Source: Pseudalkalibacillus decolorationis | GTDB taxonomy: Bacteria > Bacillota > Bacilli > Bacillales > Fictibacillaceae | DNA: 64,000 bases | Direction of reading: 5' to 3' | Assembly: GCF_024609785.1 (NCBI RefSeq) | Contig: NZ_JANHJQ010000008.1 | Location: 145,292-209,291, forward strand | Part shown: positions 17,628 through 26,000 of the stretch, piece by piece | How the letters are laid out: the number at the start of each line of letters is the position of its first letter | Position numbering within the stretch: position 1 is the stretch's first letter | Notes under the pieces: model-generated | What the model was told of the DNA's origin: nothing | Databases searched by the model: none | Seen by the model: only the letters and a program-made list of their open reading frames with translations | Translations under genes and position numbers: made by a program

Positions 17628-18019
17628 AATTCAATCACCTTTTGATCATTATGTTTCGCTTTTCTTTCCTTAAATTGAGTTATACGTTTTTCTAGCCTTC
17701 GTTTTACAGAAGCTAATGCATTCATTTGGTTGTTGATTTCATTCAATTTCTCTTCATATGTCTTAAATAAATCATCACAAAAATCGTCCATTTGAGGATG
17801 CGGATTGTTACCCTTACAATTCAGTATTACCTCTATTTGATCAGTCGTTAGACCTAAACCCAAATAAAATTGGATGGTTTTGATACGATCAATGGCTGAT
17901 TCATCAAAGTCCCGATAACCATTTTCAAGGCGGATAGAGCTGATTAAGTGTTTCTTTTCATAGTGTCTGATGGATCGGACACTGGCATCAGTTATTTTAG
18001 ACAATTCACTTATCTTCAA
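17624..18019 (-). CDS. MerR family transcriptional regulator
   Basis: A 131-residue regulator. The N-terminal winged helix is MKISELSKITDASVRSIRHYEKKHLI...RLENGYRDFDESAIDRI, followed by the dimerisation helix (residues about 80-120). The effector region is short with one Cys pair (NCKGNNPHPQMDDFCDDL), which hints at a small organic or thiol-reactive ligand rather than a large drug pocket. MerR proteins act by twisting over-long spacer promoters; such a promoter with a dyad lies directly upstream. It forms an operon with the MFS pump. Confidence 0.92.
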   Translation of the reverse strand: MKISELSKITDASVRSIRHYEKKHLISSIRLENGYRDFDESAIDRIKTIQFYLGLGLTTDQIEVILNCKGNNPHPQMDDFCDDLFKTYEEKLNEINNQMNALASVKRRLEKRITQFKERKAKHNDQKVIEL

Positions 18020-18051
18020 TGGAATACCTCCCTTTAGTTATGTTAAACCTT

Positions 18052-18083
18052 ATTCTAAAGCATGACATTAGTGTCAGGGTCAA
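18052..18083 (-). promoter_or_regulatory. MerR-type promoter with dyad in an over-long spacer
   Basis: On the minus strand TTGACC (-35) and TAGAAT (-10) are 20 bp apart. The dyad GACACTAATGTC (18064-18075) sits in the spacer. Spacers of 19-20 bp with a central dyad are diagnostic of MerR-activated promoters. Confidence 0.75.
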
Positions 18084-18182
18084 TATAAACTCTAATAAAA
18101 ATTTTATTTCTTTAATCCTTTCCTGATGATTTGGAGAGATTAGAAGAAATACAGGAACCCTAAATAGGAAGAAGTGTATTGA

Positions 18183-18923
18183 ATGATCAATCTAATTTCC
18201 CATAAAATCCCTAAAGGACTCTGGTTCATGACCCAAACATGGAATGATTTACTATTCGCCCATTGGAGAGTTGATCCGGATATAATCCGAAATAAAATTC
18301 CTTCTTGTTTGGACATTGATACATACGAGGGGATTTCCTGGGTTGGAATTATACCTTTTGAATTGACCCATTTGCGTGCACGGTTTTTGCCACCGATGCC
18401 TTTCGCTCAATCTTTTCCCGAACTTAACTTAAGAACCTATGTAACTCATAAGTGGAAGCCTGGGGTTTATTTTTTTAGTCTAGATGTAGAAGACCACCTT
18501 GCAGTGTTCGGTGCCCGTACTTTTTTTCACCTGCCCTACTTTTATGCTCAGATGGTGGTTGTAAAAAAAAGAGAGCAAATTCAATATTACAGTAAAAGAA
18601 AAGATTCAAAAGGGCCAGAAGTGGAATTTAAAGCTAGTTACTATCCCACCTCTGAACCGTTCCTTTCCAAAAAAGGTACGTTAGACTACTGGCTGACAGA
18701 ACGGTACCGATTATATACTACGTATAAAAACCAATTGTATTATGAAGACATTCACCACAAGCCATGGTTGCTCCAGAATGCTGAGGCTATTATTCATAGA
18801 AATACTATAGCGACTCCCCATAAAATCGCTTTGCCACAAACCAAACCCTTGCTTCATTATGCTAAGAGGCAAAAGGTATTATTTTGGCCTCTTAAGCGCT
18901 CGAGGTATGATTCAAAGCTTTAG
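18183..18923 (+). CDS. DUF2071 (YqjF-like) protein
   Basis: A 246-residue soluble protein of the DUF2071/YqjF family. Typical segments are GLWFMTQTWNDLLFAHWRVD, GISWVGIIPFELTHLRARFLPP, FPELNLRTYVTHKWKPGVYFFSLD and the later ASYYPTSEP...LDYWLTERYRLY. The family has an acetoacetate-decarboxylase-like fold but no established activity. AGGAAGAAG lies 8 nt before the ATG. It is convergent with the next gene (12 bp gap), with no terminator visible between them. Confidence 0.85.
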   Translation: MINLISHKIPKGLWFMTQTWNDLLFAHWRVDPDIIRNKIPSCLDIDTYEGISWVGIIPFELTHLRARFLPPMPFAQSFPELNLRTYVTHKWKPGVYFFSLDVEDHLAVFGARTFFHLPYFYAQMVVVKKREQIQYYSKRKDSKGPEVEFKASYYPTSEPFLSKKGTLDYWLTERYRLYTTYKNQLYYEDIHHKPWLLQNAEAIIHRNTIATPHKIALPQTKPLLHYAKRQKVLFWPLKRSRYDSKL

Positions 18924-18935
18924 AATCCAAGTAGT

Positions 18936-19679
18936 TTACACTTTCCTGACAAGATCTTCGAGTTGATTTTTAACATTATTCTGACTTAATCCTCCGTGGT
19001 AACAGACCACTTTTTCAATGTCGAAATCCATATATTTTTTCATTGATTGGAATGCTGTATCCATATCCGGTGTTGATGGCTGATGAGGACCCTGCAAGAT
19101 GCCTTCTACACTGAACATCGCATCTCCAGCCACAAGAATTTTGCCTTTCTTTAAATACAAACTGATATGGCCTGGCGTGTGTCCAGGTGTAAAGATAACG
19201 CGAATTCCCCCACAATACGGAAGCTCCTCGCCATCAACCAACGTTCTGTCTACTTTGGCCGTTGGAGGATTCTCTACAGAAGCCAATACCTTTTGGCGTA
19301 CTTCTTCTGAAAGACCTTCTAGTTGCCAAGCCATACTATCAGGATTCCCTTTCATAAGAGGTAGTTCCCCTTCGATATATGGTTTATCAACCTCATGAGC
19401 ATATACCTCAATGCCTCCACTGGATTCGTTCAGGATTTCAGGTAAACTACCGATGTGATCAATATCCTGATGTGTTAGAATGATAGCTTTTAAATTTCCC
19501 ATGGAGACACCAACCTCATTCATGGCTGTTCGTATCTGTTCCAATTGTCCAGGTGTGCCGGTATCGATCAGAATGGCGGTTTCATCGTCCCAAATCAGGG
19601 TGGGATTCAATTCCTGACGACTGTCGAAAGCTTCAACATACAATTCAAGCATTTGTACTCCATCCGAAATTTTCATCAT
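18936..19679 (-). CDS. MBL-fold metallo-hydrolase
   Basis: A 247-residue metallo-beta-lactamase-fold hydrolase. The metal site is visible as THQDIDHIGS (HxxxDH), GHTPGHISLY (third His), VAGDAMF (Asp) and a late CYHGG (His). The family includes lactonases, glyoxalase II-like thioesterases and phosphodiesterases; nothing here picks one. It lacks a signal peptide, so it is cytosolic. AAGGAG lies 6 nt before the first ATG. Confidence 0.88.
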   Translation of the reverse strand: MMKISDGVQMLELYVEAFDSRQELNPTLIWDDETAILIDTGTPGQLEQIRTAMNEVGVSMGNLKAIILTHQDIDHIGSLPEILNESSGGIEVYAHEVDKPYIEGELPLMKGNPDSMAWQLEGLSEEVRQKVLASVENPPTAKVDRTLVDGEELPYCGGIRVIFTPGHTPGHISLYLKKGKILVAGDAMFSVEGILQGPHQPSTPDMDTAFQSMKKYMDFDIEKVVCYHGGLSQNNVKNQLEDLVRKV

Positions 19680-19844
19680 TGTTCTCTCCTTATAAATGTA
19701 TTTAGTGAATGTTCAAGAGTTCCCGTTTAGAAAATTCACTCCCTCAAATAATAAACGAATAAGATGACTAAAAAGTTGCCTAAGTATAGTCCTCTAATGA
19801 CTGGTAAACCTAATATTATTAAAATATTGAATGGAGGATTTAAT

Positions 19845-21422
19845 GTGACCTATAGCGATAAGACAGACAAAAAGCTTCCGCAGTTTCCTGAGCCGTATTG
19901 GAGGGAATCACTTGAATTGCCAGTGTTTCCTCGTATAGAGGAGGATATAAATGTTGATGTTGTTATTGTAGGGGGTGGTATTACCGGACTTACAACTGCT
20001 TACCTTTTAGTTAATGAAGGAGTGAAGGTCGCCGTTTTGGAGGCAGGAAAATTATTGAACGGCACAACAGGACATACAACTGCAAAAATCACGGCACAGC
20101 ATAGTCTAATATACGACGAATTCATTCAGAATATTGGAAGAAGCAAAGCGAGGTTGTATTATGAAGCCAATGTGGAAGCTCTAAGTTTTATCAAAGAAAC
20201 CGTAGATCAACATCAAATTGATTGTGATTTCAGCAAGCAAGACGCTTACATATATGCAACAACTGAAAAATATGCACACAAGCTTGAAAACGAAGCTCAG
20301 GCTTATGAAAAGATCGGTATTGATGGTGGGTTGGTTGAAACCATTCCTTTTGATATAAAAATTCAAAATGGACTTGTCATGAAAGACCAAGCACAGTTTC
20401 ACCCACTAAAATACTTGGCCCACCTAGTCCAAATCATCACGGAAAAAGGCGGTCTTATCTTTGAAAATACAACCGCAGTAAATGTTAAGACCGGAAAACA
20501 GGCAACGGTTCTCACCCGCGAGGGGGCTCGTGTTACTGGTAATAATGTTCTTGCCTGCTCCCACTTCCCATTTTATGAGGGAACTGGGTTGTACTCTACA
20601 AGAATGCACGCAGACCGTTCGTACATCATTGCTGCCAAAACAAGTGCAACTTATCCGGGTGGCATGTATATAAGTGCAGATGAGCCAACACGATCCCTTC
20701 GTTCCGCAACGATAAACGGGGAAAAAATGGTGCTTATTGCTGGAGAAAGTCATAAGACAGGGCAAGGAAAAGACACGATGGAACATTACAAAGCCTTGGA
20801 AACTTTTGGTCAAAAGGTTTTCGGAATCGACAACGTAGTCTACCGGTGGTCTGCACAGGATCTAATTACACTGGACAAAATTCCTTACATAGGAGCAATA
20901 ACCTCTAGCCAACAGAATATCATGATCGCCACCGGTTATAGAAAATGGGGGATGTCCAACGGGACTGCTGCTGCATTGTTATTTAGGGATATGATTTTGC
21001 ACAAGAAGAACCCTTATAAAGATTTATATACACCATCGAGATTTTACGTCCATCCGAGCCTAAAAAACTTCTTAGTTGAGAACGCTGACGTTGCTGGCCA
21101 TTTGATTAAAGGAAAACTTGAAACGCCTAGTAAAAGCACAAAGGATTTATCCAACGATGAAGGTGCTGTTATTACCGTCAAAGGACAAAGAAAAGGTGCC
21201 TATAAAGATAAAGAGGGTAAACTGCATATCGTAGATACAACCTGCACTCACGTGGGCTGTGAAGTTGAATGGAACGATGGTGACCGAACCTGGGATTGCC
21301 CGTGTCACGGCTCTAGATTCTCATACACTGGTGAAGTGGTTGAAGGGCCAGCTGAAAAACCGTTACAAAGACACGATCATAGTATGATGGAAAATCTAAC
21401 ATCAGAAGACTCAGGTTATTAG
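19845..21422 (+). CDS. yhfW: FAD-dependent oxidoreductase with Rieske domain (YhfW-like)
   Basis: About 525 residues: a DAO-type FAD oxidoreductase followed by a C-terminal Rieske [2Fe-2S] domain. The dinucleotide fold is DVVIVGGGITGLTTAYLL. The Rieske ligands are CTHVGC and CPCHGSRF (Cys-x-His...Cys-x-x-His). The closest relative I know is B. subtilis YhfW, of unknown substrate. The GTG at 19845 is the likely start because GGAGG lies 7 nt upstream and translation then begins just before LPQFPEPYWRES, as in YhfW. An in-frame ATG at 19764 has no ribosome binding site. The tail after the Rieske domain is His-rich and short. Confidence 0.9.
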   Translation: MTYSDKTDKKLPQFPEPYWRESLELPVFPRIEEDINVDVVIVGGGITGLTTAYLLVNEGVKVAVLEAGKLLNGTTGHTTAKITAQHSLIYDEFIQNIGRSKARLYYEANVEALSFIKETVDQHQIDCDFSKQDAYIYATTEKYAHKLENEAQAYEKIGIDGGLVETIPFDIKIQNGLVMKDQAQFHPLKYLAHLVQIITEKGGLIFENTTAVNVKTGKQATVLTREGARVTGNNVLACSHFPFYEGTGLYSTRMHADRSYIIAAKTSATYPGGMYISADEPTRSLRSATINGEKMVLIAGESHKTGQGKDTMEHYKALETFGQKVFGIDNVVYRWSAQDLITLDKIPYIGAITSSQQNIMIATGYRKWGMSNGTAAALLFRDMILHKKNPYKDLYTPSRFYVHPSLKNFLVENADVAGHLIKGKLETPSKSTKDLSNDEGAVITVKGQRKGAYKDKEGKLHIVDTTCTHVGCEVEWNDGDRTWDCPCHGSRFSYTGEVVEGPAEKPLQRHDHSMMENLTSEDSGY

Positions 21423-21849
21423 TGTACAGCTGCAGAAGTCACTTGTTGTAACTGTATTTCAGAGGAAGGAAAAATATTGAACATCGAAAGAGTACACCTT
21501 ATACGATTCGGAAGCCGTGTTTAAACAGAGTATTAGTTCACTCCGTGCAGCAGGCGTATGTCTACCCGTCGCAAAACAAGCAGAACCGCTGGCATAAATA
21601 ACGGTTCTACTTGTTTTATTTCAATCCAATATAATTTTCATTAGTAACTAAATCTATTCTATCCATTCCTCGAATTCTGCTTCGTATACTACTTGATATT
21701 TTCATCTCTATAATAAGGACTTAATGACGATATCTCTTAGTCTGAATTTACTATTTAAGGATAAAAAGGAGGTTTTTGAATAAAAAGGTCGAAAAACTTT
21801 GTAAAATCATGTAATTAAAAGTAAATAAATAGCTAAAAGGAGGATTTTT
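21423..21849. other. intergenic region between yhfW-like gene and rap
   Basis: A stretch of 427 bp. On the plus strand 21480-21600 a short frame without a start reads EYTLYDSEAVFKQSISSL and ends KQAEPLA before a stop and a hairpin, so it may be the tail of a lost gene. At 21768-21815 AAGGAGG precedes a 12-codon frame (TTG AAT AAA AAG...) ending just before the rap ribosome binding site. I see no assignable promoter. Confidence 0.4.
21582..21608 (+). terminator. hairpin terminator
   Basis: AGAACCG pairs with CGGTTCT across a 13-nt loop, followed by ACTTGTTTTATTT. Confidence 0.65.
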
Positions 21850-22959
21850 GTGAGCATTGATGTAATTTGTGCAAACGATATGTCGAATCTATTGAATTCC
21901 TGGTATGTGTCGATGCGTGATCGCAACTTAGAAAAATCTCATGCTCTAAAGGAAGAAATTGAAGAAAAAATTGAGAGGAAGGAAGAGAATGAAAATCTAC
22001 TTCTTTACTATTCGCTATTAGACTTCCGGCATTCCCTACTCACTCAACCATTTACAAAAGCAGACGACCTCCTTATTCAAATTGATATTGAGCAAAATGG
22101 TACGGATGATATGCTTGATTACTATTATCACTTCTTTAAGGGGATCTACTTTTACCAACAGAAACATTATGAGGATGCCATCAAACACTATCATTTTGCT
22201 GAAAGAAAACTTTCCCACATTCCAGATCCTATTGAAACAGCAGAATTCCACTACCAATTGGCTTCCGTCTACTCCCAATACATGAATGTGTTAACTTCCA
22301 TTCATCATACTTTAAAAGCGTTAGAGATTTTCAGAAAGGATAGCAACTATCAAGTACGTTCTGCAGATAGTAAAAACTTGCTTGGCAGTAACCACATCCT
22401 TCTCGGTAATTTTGAACGAGCTGAAGTATATTTACATGAAGCAATTAAGGAAGCCCAACGATCAGAATGTCAAGAAACAGAAGCAATATCCTTACAAAAT
22501 CTTGGCTGGATGTATACAAAACAGGATATGCCTCTTAAGGCTATCCGTTACCTTGAAAGAGGCCTTAAGTGGATGGTTAAAAATAAGGAATATGACTATC
22601 AAGCAAAAACAATGTACTTATTGGCAAAAGAATACTTTCATTTAAATGAAGAACAAGAAGCTATGAATTGGATTGACAAATGCTATGATATCTGTCAGCT
22701 CGGCAATAATCTTGAATACTTAGGGAAGCTAACAATATTAAAGGCAAAACATACGTTGGACCGTAAAAATTATATGATTGTGTTAAAAAATGAAATTTCT
22801 TCTTTTTTCGATAAAAAAAATTGGGAAAACGTAGAGGAATTTAGTCAGGTTTTGGCGAATCATTATGAAAAAGAGAGAAACATCGTAGAAGCTATGAATT
22901 ATTACAAACTTGTTATCATTGCGAAAAACAAATTGAAATTAGAGGAGGGCTTAGGTTGA
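21850..22959 (+). CDS. rap: Rap family TPR protein (response regulator aspartate phosphatase-like)
   Basis: A 369-residue cytosolic Rap protein: an N-terminal three-helix bundle (residues 1-75, LNSWYVSMRDRN...LLLYYSLLDFRHSLL) and then seven or so TPR repeats. Raps bind response regulators (Spo0F) or DNA-binding regulators (ComA, DegU) and are inhibited by imported Phr peptides. In RapH-type phosphatases the EE(N/D)Q motif supplies the catalytic Gln47; here it reads EENEN, with Glu48 in its place. Phosphatase activity is therefore doubtful, although binding may persist. There is no helix-turn-helix, which argues against PlcR/AimR types. GTG start with GGAGG at 6 nt. The stop overlaps the phr start. 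Confidence 0.93.
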   Translation: MSIDVICANDMSNLLNSWYVSMRDRNLEKSHALKEEIEEKIERKEENENLLLYYSLLDFRHSLLTQPFTKADDLLIQIDIEQNGTDDMLDYYYHFFKGIYFYQQKHYEDAIKHYHFAERKLSHIPDPIETAEFHYQLASVYSQYMNVLTSIHHTLKALEIFRKDSNYQVRSADSKNLLGSNHILLGNFERAEVYLHEAIKEAQRSECQETEAISLQNLGWMYTKQDMPLKAIRYLERGLKWMVKNKEYDYQAKTMYLLAKEYFHLNEEQEAMNWIDKCYDICQLGNNLEYLGKLTILKAKHTLDRKNYMIVLKNEISSFFDKKNWENVEEFSQVLANHYEKERNIVEAMNYYKLVIIAKNKLKLEEGLG

Positions 22960-23390
22960 AAAGAGTAGTTGCTTTATGTGCACTTACCTTATCCTTAGTT
23001 GCTGTTATCGCTCTTAGTACAGGTTCTATTCAAGCGCATGACGGAATTATTAAACCGGCATCATCGCTTCTTACACATGACGGGATCATCAAACCTTCAC
23101 CATCGCTTCTTGCACATGACGGCATCATCAAACCTTCACCATCGCTTCTTGCACATGACGGCATCATCAAACCTTCACCATCGCTTCTTGCACATGACGG
23201 GATCATCAAACCTTCACCATCGCTTCTTGCACATGACGGCATCATCAAACCTTCACCATCGCTTCTTGCACATGACGGGATTATCAAACCGGCATCATCG
23301 CTTCTTGTACATGACGGGATTATCAAACCGGCATCATCGCTTCTTGCACATGACGGCATCATCAAACCCGCTAAGGAATACCAAGTATAA
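22956..23390 (+). CDS. phr: Phr-type peptide precursor with nine tandem 13-aa repeats
   Basis: A 144-residue exported precursor. Residues 1-27 are a Sec signal peptide (MKRVVALCALTLSLVAVIAL, then STGSIQA with a likely cleavage after Ala27). The rest is nine copies of HDGIIKP(S/A)(P/S)SLLA, the last ending HDGIIKPAKEYQV. The TTG start lies inside the rap stop codon (TTGA overlap) behind GAGGAGGG, as in rap-phr cassettes. Ordinary Phr precursors are 40-60 residues and yield one 5-7 residue pheromone. Here every repeat begins HDG after a small residue (A, T or V), which suggests repeated processing into several identical peptides such as HDGIIK or HDGIIKP. The exact mature form is inferred. Confidence 0.88.
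   Translation: MKRVVALCALTLSLVAVIALSTGSIQAHDGIIKPASSLLTHDGIIKPSPSLLAHDGIIKPSPSLLAHDGIIKPSPSLLAHDGIIKPSPSLLAHDGIIKPSPSLLAHDGIIKPASSLLVHDGIIKPASSLLAHDGIIKPAKEYQV
23037..23387 (+). repeat. 39-bp coding tandem repeat, nine units
   Basis: Nine 39-bp units in frame inside phr. Units 2-6 are near-identical (third-position C/G changes only) and encode SPSLLA linkers. Units 1, 7 and 8 encode ASSLL(T/V/A), and unit 9 ends the protein. The first unit has the most silent divergence. Confidence 0.95.
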
Positions 23391-23404
23391 TTACAAAATT
23401 TTAT

Positions 23405-23508
23405 GGGTTGATCCATCGACACCTCCATTGCAAACCGTTTATTTGCAACAAAAAGTTCTTGTTGCTAAATGCTAATGGAGATACCAGTTGTGGATCAACC
23501 CTCTTTTT
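23405..23508 (+). terminator. long-loop terminator after rap-phr
   Basis: GGGTTGATCCA (23405-23415) pairs with TGGATCAACCC (23490-23500), followed by TCTTTTTTATG. The 74-nt loop can itself fold (TTTGCAACAAAAAG...CTTGTTGCTAAA). Confidence 0.75.
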
Positions 23509-23543
23509 TATGTTGAAAGATTTATCTAATGTGTATAATCCTA

Positions 23544-23820
23544 TCAAAATCCTTTTGCAGCTTGAACTGCTCTCTGAAGACCTTTCTCTATGATAGCATT
23601 ACGCTGATCCGGAAATTGATTATGCCCTTCAATGACTATCGTTGTGAAGTTTGTTATACCAAAAACGTTCAAAGTAAGGCAATTGTTGTTTATATAAATC
23701 GAGTTCGAGCACCGTGTCATTTGGGTGCGAGGCTTTATAGCTATTAAAAAATGCATCATACAATTTTACACTAACAGACCCTTGTCGATTGTTCGCTTTA
23801 ACAAATAATGTTGTTGTCAT
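23544..23820 (-). pseudogene. azoR: FMN-dependent NADH-azoreductase, deleted and frameshifted
   Basis: The first 50 or so residues ([20 protein letters not shown], then [20 protein letters not shown]) match the N-terminus of AzoR flavoproteins, which reduce quinones and azo compounds. A second frame then supplies what is normally the end of the protein ([20 protein letters not shown]...QAAKGF). The intervening ~110 residues with the flavin-binding core are missing, and the two parts are in different frames. It is a dead gene. The neighbouring damaged MFS gene suggests a shared deletion-prone zone. Confidence 0.85.
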
Positions 23821-23864
23821 TTTAATTCCTCCAAATTATTTATAGTATAAATGAAATCTAAATG

Positions 23865-25273
23865 TTAGCTTTCCACTTGGATACTTGTTGTCTTTGATCT
23901 ACCAAACTGGAAATAGTAAAACAACAGAATGCCTACATACATTACAGCAAGAATAAAAAATATATTACTGTATATGAAACTATTTGGATAAGTACTTGCT
24001 GGATTCCAGTTCACATCGGAACCAAGATCCACTGCCTTACCATAAAGCCCCGCCGCCATGCTCCCCGCTATGAAATTCAGCATCGAAAATAGACCCATCC
24101 CTACACCAACCTGTTTCTTTTGTAAAGTCCTTGAAATTGAATTAGACATAGCAATGAGCATAAAGGATTGCCCCACATTACCGAAGATCAGGAAGGTTGA
24201 AATGATTAGCGGGGAACCTCCCGTAAATGTTGAAAGTAAAACAAAGCAGGTTACTAACAATCCGCATGCAACAAAGAATAGGTACGAATTCCCTTTCAAG
24301 TCTGCGAGCTTACCGCCCTTTCGCCCAAAAACTGCCGAGGCTACAGCACCAGGAACCATTGCTATGCCAATCCAAGCAGGTTGTAATTGATGTACATGGG
24401 CAAGAAGTAAAGGACTTAGAAAGTATAATGAAAATCCAATCCCATTTACTAGAAAAGCGATCGTTAGACCGAGTGTGTAACTCCTGTTTCTAAAAAGGCT
24501 AGGTTGGACAAATGGTTCAGCAGCAGAGCGAATTCGCGCAATAAACAGCAGCAGAGCAAACAAACCGCCAATTCCAAACCACCAACTTCCATTCGTCATG
24601 CCTAAAAGAATCAAAGTTACTGTGGTAGCTAGCAACCCTCCACCGATCCAGTCAAACTTCCCAGAGTTCCCTCGCTCATCATCCAGATATTTACGGTAAA
24701 ACGGTAATGTAATCAAGAGTAGAAGCGGTACACAGAATAGCCAACGCCAATGAACTGCACTGACAATTAAAGCAGAAATAATTGGTCCAAGAGCACTACC
24801 AAAGCCGCCATACCTAAAGCTGAACCTCTTCGCTCTGGTGGGAAATACCGAACTGGGATAATCATAGCTGTTGCTGGAATGGTTGCAGCTCCCATAGCCT
24901 GTAAGCACCTTGCTACAATCACCATCCAGAATTCTTGAGAGATTACACCAACCAGAGATCCAAAAGCAAATATTAGTAAGCCGAATGTTAACAGGTTTTT
25001 GAGTTTGTAAGTGTCAGAAAGCTTCCCGTAAGTAACTGTTCCTATCGCGTAAATCAGACCATATGCCGAGCTGACCCAGCTAACTTGTGCGATACTAAGA
25101 TTAAATTCTTTACTGATTTGAGGGAGTACAATGTTGAACATAGTAGCGCTCATTACAGATAGAATAAGTGTGTACATCAGGATAAGTATTAATTTGTCTC
25201 CTGTTTCTTTTGGGACTTTTGCCCCCACGCCTCTTTCCCCGCTCCGTTGGGTAAAAGTAATCATATTTATCAT
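23865..25273 (-). pseudogene. MFS drug transporter (DHA2, Tet(L)/QacA-like) with frameshift
   Basis: Two overlapping frames make one 14-helix DHA2-type efflux pump. The first (25273 to about 24800) holds helices 1-5 (TMFNIVLPQISKEFNLSIAQ, VTYGKLSDTYKLKNLLTFG, ERRGSALGMA). The second (to 23865) resumes at GSALGPIISALIVSAVHWRW and runs to the end of the family. A single-base shift near 24800-24815, where motif C should be, separates them. The rest looks full length and undamaged, so this is a recent mutation or a sequencing error. AAGGG lies 9 nt before the second ATG (25264). It is preceded by a TetR gene and an operator. Confidence 0.85.
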
Positions 25274-25300
25274 CCCTTCTGTTAAACTCCAAATTATGAC

Positions 25301-25318
25301 TGTCAGTACTTACTGACA
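25301..25318. promoter_or_regulatory. TetR operator upstream of the MFS gene
   Basis: A perfect palindrome, TGTCAGTACTTACTGACA, 28 bp upstream of the MFS start. A near copy lies upstream of the tetR gene (25952-25969). Confidence 0.85.
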
Positions 25319-25336
25319 TCATATTTGTAAAAAATA

Positions 25337-25927
25337 CTAGGGGGTTAAAGCCCTAGCAAATATCTTCACACTCTCCAATATAAATTCCTCCAACGATACG
25401 GTTGGGAAGGTGGTATCAGCATCCAAATTGTTCATAAAGGCGCCATAATTCATCCAAATGAAAGACAACGCCTGCATTTCCGAATTCGTCTCGATCAGTT
25501 TGCCTTTCTCGGACATAGCCTTGAAATAGTTCGTCAAGACTTCCTTTAATTGTTGTGGATGCTTACTTGTTTTTTCTCTGAACCCTGGCAATTTGGCTCC
25601 GTCCTTAAGACTGATCTGAATCATTTTCCGGTTACGGTTCATAATGTCATGATACGTTCGACTGATCAGGAGTAGGTCTGTTTCCAAATCCCACACAAGC
25701 TTCTCGTTAAATAAATTCTTCATTGTTTCGCCATAATGAAAACGTTCAAATGCAGTCTCGAGAAGATTCTGCTTACTGCCAAAATTACGAAACAACGTCT
25801 TCTCGCTCAAACCAGCTGCAGCCGCGATTTCCCTAGTCGATACTCCGTTGTACCCTTTCTCTGCGATTAGATCGATTGCTGCCATCAGCAACCTATCATT
25901 GCTACTAAATTTATTGCTACTGATCAT
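25337..25927 (-). CDS. TetR family repressor of the adjacent pump
   Basis: A 196-residue TetR repressor. The N-terminal helix-turn-helix is LIAEKGYNGVSTREIAAAAG...LFRNFGSKQNLLE; the C-terminal ligand domain has a run of aromatic and Met residues typical of multidrug-binding pockets. ATG 25927 is preferred, because AAGGAGG lies 6 nt upstream; the ATG at 25933 abuts it. Near-identical palindromes before this gene and before the pump indicate autoregulation and repression of both genes. The gene looks intact although the pump is frameshifted. Confidence 0.92.
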   Translation of the reverse strand: MISSNKFSSNDRLLMAAIDLIAEKGYNGVSTREIAAAAGLSEKTLFRNFGSKQNLLETAFERFHYGETMKNLFNEKLVWDLETDLLLISRTYHDIMNRNRKMIQISLKDGAKLPGFREKTSKHPQQLKEVLTNYFKAMSEKGKLIETNSEMQALSFIWMNYGAFMNNLDADTTFPTVSLEEFILESVKIFARALTP

Positions 25928-25951
25928 TATCATCCTCCTTACTAAATCGAC

Positions 25952-25969
25952 CGTCAGTACTTACTGTCA
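25952..25969. promoter_or_regulatory. TetR operator upstream of the regulator gene
   Basis: CGTCAGTACTTACTGTCA, two mismatches from the palindrome at 25301-25318, 25 bp upstream of the tetR start. Confidence 0.8.
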
Positions 25970-26000
25970 TTTATAATATATGTTCTTTTAGATAAATTGT

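Noticed and set aside
23037..23387. 39-bp direct repeats that could be mistaken for a CRISPR array or non-coding tandem repeat
   Set aside because: Units are contiguous with no spacers, in frame and under purifying-type variation (mostly silent), so they are the coding repeat of the phr gene.
22999..23475. Other long frames over the phr repeat on both strands
   Set aside because: They are shadows created by the 39-bp periodicity (39 is a multiple of 3, so all frames stay open) and lack ribosome binding sites.
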